From Siphonodentalium dalli (taxonomy: Eukaryota; Mollusca; Scaphopoda; Gadilida; Siphonodentaliidae), in NCBI GenBank assembly GCA_032622095.1, contig CP136068.1:12753729-12817728 (forward strand): a stretch of DNA of 64,000 nucleotides, read 5' to 3'. Every line of letters begins with the position of its first letter. Positions within the stretch are counted from its first letter, which is position 1. The position numbers were made by a program, and so were the translations under genes. The notes below the pieces were generated by a model, which was given only the letters and a program-made list of their open reading frames with translations, made no database searches and was not told the DNA's origin. Shown here in pieces: positions 54,815 to 64,000 of this stretch.

Positions 54815-54842
54815 ATACCATCATCATCATCATCATCATCAT
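54815..54842. repeat. (CAT)n tract after V3
   Basis: About eight CAT units start 36 bp after the V3 donor, at the position where V1 and V2 also have trinucleotide tracts. Confidence 0.92.
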
Positions 54843-55437
54843 GAGGGAACGTATCATGGACATTGTCATCACAATAACATTGTTATGGCACACAATTTCA
54901 GATTGCAGACTGATAACGCCCCTTACACAGGACCATTTTGACATGAATTATGACATTCCCCACAACCCCACTTTAATTTCCCTATTGAGCTAGTTGTTAT
55001 ATTGGATATAATCGGTTTTGTTATTGTTAATCGAAGTAACTGCTTGTCGGGTCTTTCTAAGCTATCACAACGATAACAACCAAACGTATATACATTCAAT
55101 AGCTGGTACATATCCATATGCATGGAATTGACAGTTCTCATATAACACATAATTTTAAACACTATAATCTAAGAGCAAGCTATGTTTCGTAAACCTGGTA
55201 TCTGACCACATTTTGAGAACACAGCGTTCAATTTATTTTACTACAGTTAAACGAATGTACCAATCAACATTCATGAGAACAGAAATATTTTAACATGTAA
55301 TTGTGTTTAGTTTTGTTTTGATGGGGAGTCGCAACACACAACAAACACAACAGGAGAACAAAGTTTCAACAACTAATGAAATTGAGTTGCTTCGTCATAC
55401 AAAAGAGAATATTCTATTTTGGGAAATTTCGTTTAAG
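54843..55437. other. intron, no exon recognised
   Basis: Non-coding; ends with the acceptor GGGAAATTTCGTTTAAG. Confidence 0.45.
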
Positions 55438-55740
55438 ATAAACCAACGTCACTGGGAATCACTGCATCGTCAACAAATCCCGTGGTAGAGTCAACATTTA
55501 CTCTAAGCTGTGGTGTTTTATCTACAAGTAAACCTGATAACCACAACCTCTCCATGACTTACCTCTGGAAAATGGACAATAAGCCGATCATCGACAGCAG
55601 ATACACATGGGGTTATGATGGAAGTAACCTCACTGTGTATCCTGTGAAGAAAGCAGACCAGGATACGATAATAGGATGCAGTGCTACCGAGGATCGCGGA
55701 CAGACATCAGATTGGAGATATTATACTATCGATGCTCACT
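55438..55740 (+). CDS. IgSF gene: Ig-like domain exon 2 (I-set/C2-like)
   Basis: A 303-bp exon (101 codons), phase 1-1, donor GTGAGT. With the single G from a V exon the first codon is Asp, giving DKPTSLGITASSTNPVVEST. The B-strand Cys is in FTLSCGV, the C-strand Trp in MTYLWKM, and the F-strand Cys in DTIIGCSA, so the canonical Ig disulphide and core Trp are all present. Sequons NLS and NLT are visible. The acceptor TTTCGTTTAAG is modest; an in-frame TAA at 55,434-55,436 excludes an earlier start. This is the second extracellular domain. It is shorter and more conventional than the V copies. Confidence 0.82.
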
Positions 55741-56146
55741 GTGAGTTGTCATCTTTTATGTCTCGGATAAGTTCATGCGCAAATATAAATTTGTCACCCG
55801 TTCACTTCTGGAACTCAAATGATCCATATAGCCAGTATTTCAATGTTAATTTCGAGACATTTCAGATATTCATTGAAGTTATTGATTAAAACACCGCGTG
55901 TGCCACATATTAACACGTGTTGGCCACGTTAAGTATTATCGCCGATGTGTTCAAGCTGACCTTGTTTTCTGTACGTTGATCCATCACACATAACAATAAA
56001 ATGATGATTAGTTTAGATAGAAATATCTCCCCAATTTGAGAGATGTCCCTTTGGTTGTTGTAGTTTTGTGTATTGCTAATTATAACGTTGTGTCTGTTCC
56101 TCGCTTACACAAATATTAATATGAACTGTGAATGTTTTTCTGATAG
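55741..56146. other. intron (406 bp)
   Basis: GT-AG intron between the two ordinary Ig exons, ending TTTTTCTGATAG. No other feature seen. Confidence 0.7.
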
Positions 56147-56428
56147 ATCCACCAATGTTCACAAGAAACTTCCCAGATGCGTTATATGTGATACGAGGGC
56201 GTGAGGTGTCATTCTCGTGCAGCAGTTACATCACGAGAGGAAGCCCATCTCAAACAGATTACAGATGGTTATCATCTGCTGCTCGGGTTATAAACGGGGA
56301 TGTCTTGACAGGCAGTGAACTTGTGGATGGTGACAATTACACATGTGAAGCAAGTAATACAATGACACCAACAGGTCGCGTGAATGAAACCGGTTTCGCC
56401 AATCAACTACTGACAGTTGACGTCCAGT
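56147..56428 (+). CDS. IgSF gene: Ig-like domain exon 3
   Basis: A 282-bp exon (94 codons), phase 1-1, acceptor TTTTTCTGATAG and donor GTAAGT. It encodes YPPMFTRNFPDALYVIRGRE, then VSFSCSSY (B-strand Cys), YRWLSSAAR (core Trp) and DGDNYTCEASNT (F-strand Cys in the classic D-x-x-Y-x-C context), ending LLTVDV. Sequons NYT and NET are present. This is a textbook I-set/C2 Ig domain. The phase joins it cleanly to the exon before and to the AC start of the exon at 58,066. Confidence 0.85.
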
Positions 56429-56933
56429 GTAAGTTGATTATGGGTGTATTTGTGTGATGCAATAAATGTATTCTAGGATTTTTTTCTCTTGGTGCAATAG
56501 ATTAGCATTGGATCTAGAAATGCGATACGAGCGTCTGTCTGCATGTCTGACCGTGCGACCGTCAGTCTGCATGTGCGTATTTTTTTTTAGTGGAAACAGG
56601 ATTTGCTGATGGTTTTAGTAATCTAAAGGGCGTTTACTGATAACAAGTTTATTAACTATCGAAGCTAGTCTTATGACTGTCTACTTTCAATGCTATCTGT
56701 TTCCAGCCTAAACTTGTATTGAAACAGGTTTATTTACGGTTTTAAGAATTTAAAAAGCGTTTGCTGATTCTAAAATTACCACAATTGGTCTTATCATGGA
56801 ATGTGTGGCTATACTTTGGCGCTCATATCAAATATGATTGTTTGCTTTCAGAGCATACATGTTTCTATCCTTAAATATTAGTGAAAATGGGCTTCTGAAC
56901 GGTTCTAAGAGTTTAACTCTTTCAGTGCCAAGT
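56429..56933. other. intron, no exon recognised
   Basis: Contains partly repeated words (GGTTTTAGTAATCTAAAGGG and GGTTTTAAGAATTTAAAAAG; TTACTGATAAC and TTGCTGATTCT) at intervals of about 120 bp, suggesting an old short tandem duplication. Confidence 0.5.
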
Positions 56934-57125
56934 CCGATTTTTGTATCAACCCATATACCCTGTGCCAATGCATTCTCTTATATATGCGAGTCGACCATAG
57001 GTCGCCTCGCATATATAAGAGAATGCATTGGCCTAACAAGTTTTCATCATTTGTTATTATTTTTTACAATATTTTACAATTTTAATAATTTTTTCTTATA
57101 TTCTTTAAAGACTTAATTTGTAGGT
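56934..57125. mobile_element. composite fold-back element, related to 5,495-5,640 and 15,594-15,770
   Basis: AGTGCCAAGTCCGATTTTTG is the end of the hairpin family at 15,594. It is followed at 56,956 by CCCTGTGCCAATGCATTCTC and its inverted copy, the same hairpin as at 5,495-5,568 with the same downstream ACAATTTTAATAATTTTTTC. It appears to be a chimaera or a nested insertion of two families. Confidence 0.8.
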
Positions 57126-58065
57126 TTAGTGCCAGGGAATCTTACAGTTTTCATGGGCATCAAAATTATTACTATGAATACTTGGTAATAGTTTTGAGTT
57201 ATAACATGCCCCTAAGGTTTTACCCAGTTTGTTTTTAAATTCGATATAGCATGCTTAAGCATACTCAAACAAAAATTCAACCCAAAAACACTTTTAAAAA
57301 ATCTTTAAAAAAAAACAAAAAAAACAATTATTTTTTAATTTTTTAGGGCCGATTTTACAGACCGTAAATTAGGGCCGATGAGATCGTTTACTGATGCTAA
57401 AGATATTAGATAACACAACTACTCTTATCATTGATATACTTATACAGTATTACTCTGAAATTCATGTTTGGGAATGTTGAGATTGTCAGATTAATCTTGG
57501 TTAGTTAGTAAAGTTGCGATCAAAATTTAACATGGTACCCTATGGAGTTTTTGGCGATTTGCTAAAATGTTCACTGTGATGCCACTTAATGGCTATAAAA
57601 TATGCGACTTTAATTTAAAATGGCTTACATGTAATCTACTGTAACTATATCTGATTGTACGATATCAACACGCCGGGTACAGCAATTGGTGAACATGTGC
57701 TTCACACGCATGACACGGTGATAAAGGAATTCGACTAAAATCGATATCCCCGAATTCGCGTCTTACAGCATGGTTCACAGCTTTTGAACCCACACTAAAT
57801 ACCATTTTGCAAAAAAATAAAGGTACCTTTTCGCTTGGATCATCGTCTCTCCATGGCATCTCGTGTGTCCATGTTTCACTACATTATATCAGAAAGGTTT
57901 TGGTGATAACTCGGAATAGTTTTATTAGTAATTTCACTATATGTATTATTCAGTTTTCATTCTAATGAGTAAATATCCAGGTAATATCGTATAATTCACA
58001 ACTGGTATTTGGTACACACATGGCAGGAATATTATATTCATTCATCATTGTATGGCATATTGCAG
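57126..58065. other. intron, no exon recognised
   Basis: AT-rich with poly-A and poly-T stretches near 57,290-57,340. A minus-strand frame at 57,665-57,859 has no domain. It ends with the acceptor GGCATATTGCAG. Confidence 0.45.
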
Positions 58066-58292
58066 ACGCTCCAGAATTAATTGCGGGTGTTAATCTTGAA
58101 GACACTTACACGTTGATAGAATCAGTTGATGATTTAGTCATCAAATGCTGAGACTACATGAAGGCCAACCCTCCGGGTACTGCTACTTGGACTACTGCAT
58201 TGGGTTCCATGCCGGACCCATTGGTTATCAAACCCATTTCTCGCAGTTACATGGCATGTTTATTGTTCAACCTCCACAATGGGAGAGCCTCG
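58066..58292 (+). pseudogene. IgSF gene: third Ig-like exon with in-frame TGA
   Basis: After a TTGCAG acceptor the phase-1 continuation reads YAPELIAGVNLEDTYTLIES, DDLVIKC (B-strand Cys), then TGA (58,149-58,151), then DYMKANPPGTATWTTALGSM with a core Trp and SYMACLLFN in the place of the F strand. The similarity to an Ig domain continues across the stop, so the TGA is an internal nonsense change (or a sequencing or allelic error) and not the natural end. The first GT after the domain (58,293) would be a phase-0 donor, unlike the other exons. The LINE at 58.4-62.2 kb follows. The downstream membrane or cytoplasmic exons are not seen. The allele may be a pseudogene or may encode a truncated secreted form. 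Confidence 0.6.
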
Positions 58293-58485
58293 GTATATAC
58301 AATATAATACATCAAGATCAACGAGATGAGAGCAAATAACATGAGGGGTGACTGAGGACAGTGGTGTAGAGAGTGGGGGAGAGAATGAGATATAGATATA
58401 GAGAGAAAGAGATAGGGAGACAGATAGAAATATTCAGCTAGGGCATCGAGAGCGTTTAAGTAGCAAGAAGGTCCAGAACTGGACG
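58293..58485. repeat. purine-rich (GAGA)-type low-complexity stretch
   Basis: GAGAGTGGGGGAGAGAATGA and following GATATAGAGAGAAAGAGATA form a low-complexity block next to the LINE 3' end. Read from the LINE it is a pyrimidine-rich tail, similar to the (CT)n near the related LINE end at 2,350. Confidence 0.7.
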
Positions 58486-61400
58486 CTATAGCAATCGTGG
58501 ACCGGATGAATGTTTTTGCTGAATCATTTCACTGGCACACATTAGAAACATAGCCGTCGAGTGAACAATAGAGTCTGCACAGTAATATGGTAATTGTCCC
58601 ACTATATCGATGTTTACGCTTCCTAATACTAGCGCCATCAGGTCCTCGGGTTGCAAGTTGTCCAGATACATATAAACACGAATCCCGTAATAATTGATTA
58701 TCCACTCCCAGTATGTGTTGCGTATGGCAATCAAAGTATGCGAACACCAAGAAAACATGATGTGTTCTAGTTCATTGTGATATCTGGTGTTGCACAGAAT
58801 ACACAAGGCATTATTATCAAATGTGGTTCTGTTCAGTAATCGGCATAGATTTTTGAATTTTGGTTTGTTCCGGGGGTGTGCCTGCAGGCGAGTCCACACA
58901 GTCCAGGGAACTAACGGGTTGTTATGAACTTAAAAAAATATCTTGAAGAAGGGATCTTCCTTAACAGACGACATCCAAGCATTCCGATATGATGTTGAAA
59001 CAGTATCTTTCACAATTCTCTTCCATGTAGTTTTATCAAGAAAAATGCCTTCATCCAGGTAGCTATAAAGAAATTTTAAAAGTTGATATTTTTGTAGGAT
59101 GTGGAATATTTCCACAGCGAAACCATTGGATTTTCTTGTATACAGTCTATATACAAAAACGTTTCTCAAGAATAATTGCAAGGGTATTTGATGTCCAATG
59201 GGTAAATGAATGAGACATGATAAGAAGCAGAGTTTCCGTATGTCAGTTTCCCTTTCCGCCGGTAGAACTCCAAGAAGACCTAGTGAGAGTTTGGTACTAG
59301 CACGTTTTGGAAGTGATTGGATATACTTTGCACAAGTTCGAAGAGACCTTTCCATGACTGCAATGCTGGTCACTTGGGCAGTGGGCATGATTTCGGTCCC
59401 ATATAGAGCTTTTGGCATAACAACACATTTAAGAATAATGGACATAGAAACTGGTGATAGTGATAACAAGTGGGTTCGGGTAATTGTGCCGAAAAATGTT
59501 TGTCGCTTTTTGGATGAGACGTTAGAAGCGAATGATCGTCTATCAGCGTATTTGTTTTGAACAATTCCGAGGTGAGTGGCTTCAGTCTGTTCTGGAATAG
59601 ATTCATTGCCGATCATCCAAATTCGATTAGATTTTGCAAAACAATGCTTCGACTCATTGAAGACTACAACAGAGCTCTTAGTATTGGAGAAATTGAATCG
59701 CCAGAGAGCGCTGAAGTGAAAACATATGTCCAACAGAGTATCTAGACCTGCTTTGGAAAGTGATATCAGAGTGATATCATCAGCCGTAGTCGGTGCCGCA
59801 CAAGGTATGCTGTTAACAGTCAATCCAGATGACGAATTCTGTAGTAGTTCCAGCAAATCGTTTATATACACGAGGTAGCAGAAAGGAGAGAGGATTCCTT
59901 TTTGTCTTGTTCCCCTGCATACTGGGAAGGTTTCCGATAGGCAACCACTGTACAATACACAACTACTGATATCTTGATACATATTATGTAGCAAGCGAAT
60001 GGTCTTTCCAGAGAATCCCAATTTGATAAATTTGTACAGCAAGCCTTCATGCCACACTTTGTCGAATGCTTTCTGTGAGTCAAGGAATTCTACATATAGC
60101 TTTGAGTGTGAGTCTCTGACGTAAGCAATAGATTCTGTGAGGATATACGATGTTACGTTGCAACCGATTTCCTTTTGAAAACCATATTGAAGGGAATTGG
60201 GAAAAGAGTTCAGTTCATCAGAGTTCAGAAAGCGGGTAAGAAGAATACTTTCGAAAAGTTTGTACACAGTAGATAGTAAAGAAATTGCCCTGTAGCTGTT
60301 TGGAGACACTTGTGGTTTAGGTTCACCTTTATACAGTGGGATGATGATTCCAGCTTTCAAAGAGGGTGGGATCCATTCCAGCTGAAGAATACCATTAAAC
60401 AGTACACACATACATTGAATCAGTGAGTCAGTTCCGTATTTCAGATGCTCGTTAGAAATATTATCGTTTCCAGCTGATTTTTTTAGTTCCAGATTTCTAA
60501 TGACACTAGTTATTTCCTGCGCAACTATCGGAGTACATATAGAACTTGTATGTTGATCATTATCAATGCTTAACAGTTCTTCTGACAGAACATCGCGAAC
60601 ATGTCTTTCGAATTCCGGAACAAGGTGTGGTTCTGGCGAATAAAGTTTGCGGAAATAGGATCCCCATCCTTTAAGAATTTCAGACGGATCTCTGCACGAT
60701 GTTCCTTCAAACTCCATAGCTGAATTTACTTTACATGATTTGGAAGTATTTCGTTTCATTGACCGCCAGAAGTTTGTTTGATTTCTACGTGCGTCATGTT
60801 CAAGCCTATCACGAACATAATTATCTTGCAAACGAATCGCATTGCGTTGCGTACGACGAAACACACGTTTGGCCTGTTTGTATTTAGTGTAGCTAGTAGC
60901 TATATATGAATACGGTTTTCCATCTCTCACCCAGACTTCATGACAATGATTAAGTTCTTTCTTTAGTTGGTTAAGTTCGGTAGACCAGTACGGTTTCCGG
61001 CCCCCAAATGAACGTTTCGGGGCAGATGCGGCATCAGACGCTGATATAATGATGAACACTAATTCATTGTAGAATGATGTGATATCACAGCAACTGGAGA
61101 TGAGTTTGTTGGACACATCGGGCAATTTCGCATCCAAATGGCTTTTATACATATCACGATCTAGACGTTTCCAGTTGTAGAATTTCCTTGCGAACTTCAA
61201 TCGCTCGAGAGTTGGATTGTAAATTTCTAGCAAGCTGAGCAAGCACGTAACAGGTAAATGGTTAGAAGTGTTAAGCGCTTCGTCTCTAGTCACTGAGGAA
61301 TTAATAACCAGGTCATAAATGTTAGATGACACAAGTATATGGTCTATAAGTGAAGGCTTGTTGGTATCACAGTACGGAATGTAAGAATATTCACTTCCAG

Positions 61401-62245
61401 TGCAGGTAACGGATGAGATTACAGATACTAGTTCACACCGGAGGAGAAAATCGTTGAATAATGTAGAACGATAATTGAGTTCTTGATTCTCGCCTGTGAC
61501 AGTTTTTCGAGGTAGATGAGCGTTGAAGTCACCCATGAAAATCACAGCACCGTTCGAAGAGTAAAGAGAGCGAAGATCATCCAGAGATTCTAGGCACTCT
61601 GAGAAAAAAGGGTCACCATAGTTACAGTTCGGCATGTAGACCTGGAACACAGAGAGGCATGTGTCTTCTTTCAGTGTGAGTTGTATGCCAACTATTCTTA
61701 TATCGTTGACTCGCAATGAAACACATTTATTTAAAATGGAGTTATGGACCAGTAATGCGACTCCGTCTCTCGTGTAACATCCTCCTTTCTTAGTTATAAC
61801 CGTTCTACCAGGTTTGACGAGTGGAGTGTAATTATGAGAAAGGGAATTGAAGAGGCTAAGACTGTCTTCGTTCAACCAATGTTCAGAAACTCCGAGTATA
61901 TGAAAACACTGTGTGTCCAGGACAGACGAAAGATAACACGCACTGCCTGCCAATCCAGTTGCGTTCCAAGAAAATATATTAAGATTTGAAAGCGTGGCCA
62001 TCATGATTGGGTTTTCGAGAGTCTTGGTGCCAAGGGCGACAATAAACTCCTCCTGGCCAGAAGCCAGTAGGGGATAACTGTGATCCTCTATAACATTGAG
62101 GCGAGCGCACATTGTACCTTTGCGGGAACCGTTCATTAATTTGAGATATGTGGGATTCACGCCTCTTTCTGTTAGAAATTTGTGAATACCTCCATGAGTG
62201 CTGTTTGGTGCAACCCCTCCGATGTAGAATCGCAATGTTTTGTCT
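58486..62245 (-). pseudogene. near full-length LINE ORF: endonuclease, RT and zinc-knuckle end
   Basis: A frame of about 1,100 codons (62,235 to 58,930) continues after one in-frame TAA at about 58,930 to 58,486. Near its start is RFYIGGVAPNSTHGGIHKFL, an RRM-like nucleic-acid-binding segment. The AP-type endonuclease follows (NIFSWNATGL ~86, SEHW ~117, GDFNAH ~235, IDHILV ~297, SNHLPV ~324). RT motifs: YRAISLLSTVYKLFES ~648, VEFLDSQKAFDKVWH ~715, GTRQKGILSP ~775 and TADD ~817, where most elements have YADD. The C terminus has CILCNTRYHNELEHIMFSWC. A one-base shift near 62,236 separates the frame from upstream sequence at 63,085-63,727. The Thr in TADD and the stop suggest inactivity, but the copy is otherwise well preserved. 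The clade includes the fragments at 1.8 kb and 63.7 kb. Confidence 0.9.
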
Positions 62246-62278
62246 CAACTACACCAGTGAACGTATCTGGTTTTTTTC

Positions 62279-63076
62279 GGGACATGACAATCTGCGGGAT
62301 GGGATGGGATATGGGACAAAACGACAATCTGCGGGACAGAATTTCAAATTGCGTGGGACGGCCGATATCTCGAGGAACACAAGGTGTAGGGGGCTCATTT
62401 TGGTGTCTAACGAAAGGCCCACATTCACCCTATCCACACATTGTAACCCCGCCACTGACCGGACACCAGAAGTTGCATTATTTGATCGACAACTGACCTA
62501 ACATGGGGTGGAATTTGGGATATAATGACAATCTGCGGGACAGGATTTTCAAATTGCGTGGGACGCCGATATCTCGAGGAATACAGCGCGTAGAGGGCTC
62601 CTTTTGGTGTCTCACGAAAGGTCCACATTCGCCATATCCACACATATTAACCCCGCCACTGACCGGACACCGGCAGTTACATTATTCGGTCGACAACTGA
62701 CCTAACATAAAATGCCACAAACACGAAAAACTGCGTTCGACATTAATGTTTAGAATTTATATTTCTCGATGAATACGCTAGCAAACAACAAGTTTTGGGT
62801 ATCAAATAACGCAGTGGAATACTGTGCATTCGTTTTTAGCTACAATATGGCTGTTTTAGTGCGAATATTGTAATGGCGAACACGCAAACACGCGCCGATA
62901 AAACAGCTAAAAATAGACTCGATGTTTACAATTACAGGATCGATTTCAGCTGGTATATTCAATATAATGGGGCGTATGGTATATCAAAATGTAGGATTAG
63001 ACACAGGGAATGTATTTTTCCCGCAGATTGTCGTTTTGTCCCATATCCCATCCCATCCCGCAGATTGACATGTCTC
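62279..63076. mobile_element. 798-bp TIR transposon inserted in the LINE, with internal tandem duplication of about 200 bp
   Basis: The ends GGGACATGACAATCTGCGGG and, inverted, GAGACATGTCAATCTGCGGG match over about 60 bp through GGGATGGGATATGGGAC. The 8-bp sequence TTTTTTTC flanks both sides (62,271-62,278 and 63,077-63,084), as for hAT-type elements, although a T-run is weak evidence. Inside are two direct copies of a segment of about 200 bp (about 62,312-62,505 and 62,506-62,709) with GCGTGGGACG, ATATCTCGAGGAA and CCCCGCCACTGACCGGACAC. No transposase is present. It separates the N-terminal part of the LINE protein from the rest. Confidence 0.88.
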
Positions 63077-63084
63077 TTTTTTTC

Positions 63085-63727
63085 TCTTTGAGTCATGCTC
63101 CTGTTTCGAACCAGACAAATAATCGTTATTAATTGAATGCGTTTTGGTAGCTGGACACTGGTCTCTTTGAATGACAGTTTGTATTGTTTTTATTGTTGAC
63201 GGATACACATGAACTGTTTTTGTAGCACTACACTGATCGCTTCGAACAATAGACTGAATTGGATGTAGCTGCAACTCACTAGATTGAGAGTATGTCCGCT
63301 GCGGTTCATATGAGTTCATAACAGCATTACCATTCGCAGTGATAGTATCTGGTTGTACAGAAGATGTGTCTGTCAGTATTGGTGGAGCCATTTGAAAATT
63401 TGATAGACAATATGAAGGATTCGAGGCGATACGTAGTTGTGGTCGAGGCGCATGCATGTACGTTGGCATGCTGTACTGCGGCCGTGGAATATTTTCTGTC
63501 CCTGAATGAAGAACGGGTGAATAATGTGAGTTGTTCATTGATACCACTGTGTTTGTACGTGGTACCGATTGACCCGGTTGTGGATTTACTGGAACATATG
63601 ACACTTCGTGTGACGACACATCATTGGCAGAGGTAAAAATGTCAGTGGAATAGATACACCTTTGAGTTAATGTATCAGTGTTTGATTCACATTGAATTGC
63701 ACCGGAGTCTGCAAATGTTTTGGACAA
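63085..63727 (-). pseudogene. N-terminal (ORF1-like) part of the same LINE
   Basis: The minus-strand frame encodes a Ser/Gln/Pro/Thr-rich segment with HEVSYVPVNPQPGQSVPRTN, SMNNSHYSPVLHSG and RSDQCSATKTVHVYPSTIKT (the RxDQCxATKT motif appears twice), ending DSKRKK at the transposon target. Removing the transposon joins KRKK to sequence that, after a one-base shift, leads into the RFYIGG segment, so this is the upstream part of the LINE protein. Low-complexity N termini of this kind are common in LINE ORF1 regions. The 5' UTR is not present: the element ends near 63,727 against a + strand LINE fragment. Confidence 0.7.
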
Positions 63728-64000
63728 GTCATTGGAGTTACAGAGCGATAACGCTTCTACCTGTCATCTACAAGCTCTTTGAGACAATTCTTCTGAAACG
63801 CATACTTAGCAGTGATAAGGTCAAAGATTTCCCTCATAATCTTCAGTGTGGCTTCCAGAAAGATTTAGGATGTAATATGACTTCATTTATTCTGCAAGAA
63901 GCCATATCGTACGCAAAAGACCACGATTCTCGTATATTTGCTGCGTTCTTAGATTCCAACAAAGCCTTCGACCGCGTGTGGCATATTGGACTCCTTTATA
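63728..64000 (+). pseudogene. RT core fragment of a related LINE, running off the window
   Basis: On the plus strand: YRAITLLPVIYKLFETILLK, CGFQKDLGCNMTSFI, AISYAKDHDS and AAFLDSNKAFDRVWHIGLLY. These align with the LINE at 58.5-62.2 kb (YRAISLLSTVYKLFES, YGFQKEIGCNVTSYI, EFLDSQKAFDKVWHEGLLYK) but with many substitutions, so it is a different subfamily copy and not an inverted part of the same insertion. The frame is open to the window edge. Its 5' part (endonuclease) is missing, so it is 5'-truncated or broken by the neighbouring insertion. Confidence 0.85.

Noticed and set aside
58149-58151. Selenocysteine decoding of the TGA in the third Ig exon
   Set aside because: No SECIS-like element could be recognised and the position follows a structural Cys in an Ig domain where no selenoprotein is known; nonsense mutation is simpler.
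63700-64000. Twin-primed inversion of the minus-strand LINE
   Set aside because: The plus-strand fragment differs at many residues from the minus-strand LINE and duplicates its RT core instead of supplying missing 5' sequence, so two separate insertions are more likely.

Overview
The window looks like nuclear DNA of an invertebrate animal, probably a lophotrochozoan and most likely a bivalve mollusc. That is an inference from AT-rich DNA with frequent ACATGTA words, GT-AG exons separated by kilobases of intron, several molluscan-style LINE remnants, many MITE and fold-back elements, and long minisatellite arrays. No bacterial operons, rRNA, convincing tRNA or CRISPR arrays were seen.

Only one likely host protein gene is visible, on the + strand from about 25.87 kb to at least 58.29 kb. 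It encodes an immunoglobulin-superfamily (IgSF) protein. A signal-peptide exon (25,866-25,965) ends at a phase-1 GTGAG donor. Three paralogous V-like exons follow (40,948-41,298; 42,388-42,723; 54,424-54,780), each phase 1 at both ends. Then come two ordinary Ig-domain exons (55,438-55,740; 56,147-56,428) and a third Ig-like exon (58,066-58,292) with an in-frame TGA. A possible alternative membrane-anchor exon sits at 41,891-42,021. Interchangeable V exons could be spliced in tandem or alternatively, so this is the best candidate here for an under-described recognition-receptor system. One possible non-coding RNA gene is present: a U2 snRNA-like sequence on the minus strand at about 38,340-38,473.

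Layout. 0-5 kb: Gag-like remnant split by a MITE, a LINE 3' end, and a 1.37-kb TIR element with inverted arrays of a 16-bp motif and a second element nested inside. 5.5-7.3 kb: fold-back element and 31-bp satellite. 7.3-10.7 kb: TIR element and minus-strand LINE. 11-16.6 kb: 71-bp array, several TIR elements and hairpins. 16.8-19.8 kb: 52-bp satellite of about 57 copies. 20.4-23.1 kb: pyrimidine-rich repeat split by a LINE. 25-28 kb: 29-bp array, signal exon and long hairpins. 28.3-31.1 kb: composite repeat with a 143-bp internal period. 32.2-36.7 kb: two convergent LINE remnants and a satellite carrying LINE sequence. 37-40.7 kb: repeats rich in AGGTCA half-sites, the U2-like RNA, a 165-bp array containing a solo LTR, and perfect palindromes. 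41-58.3 kb: the V and Ig exons, with two pogo/Tigger-like transposase pseudogenes, a LINE end and a 44-bp array in the introns. 58.4-64 kb: a nearly full-length minus-strand LINE broken by a DNA transposon, abutting a + strand LINE RT fragment.

Everything was read by eye. Percent identities, domain scores and splice scores were not computed. Repeat borders are approximate unless a target-site duplication (TSD) fixes them.
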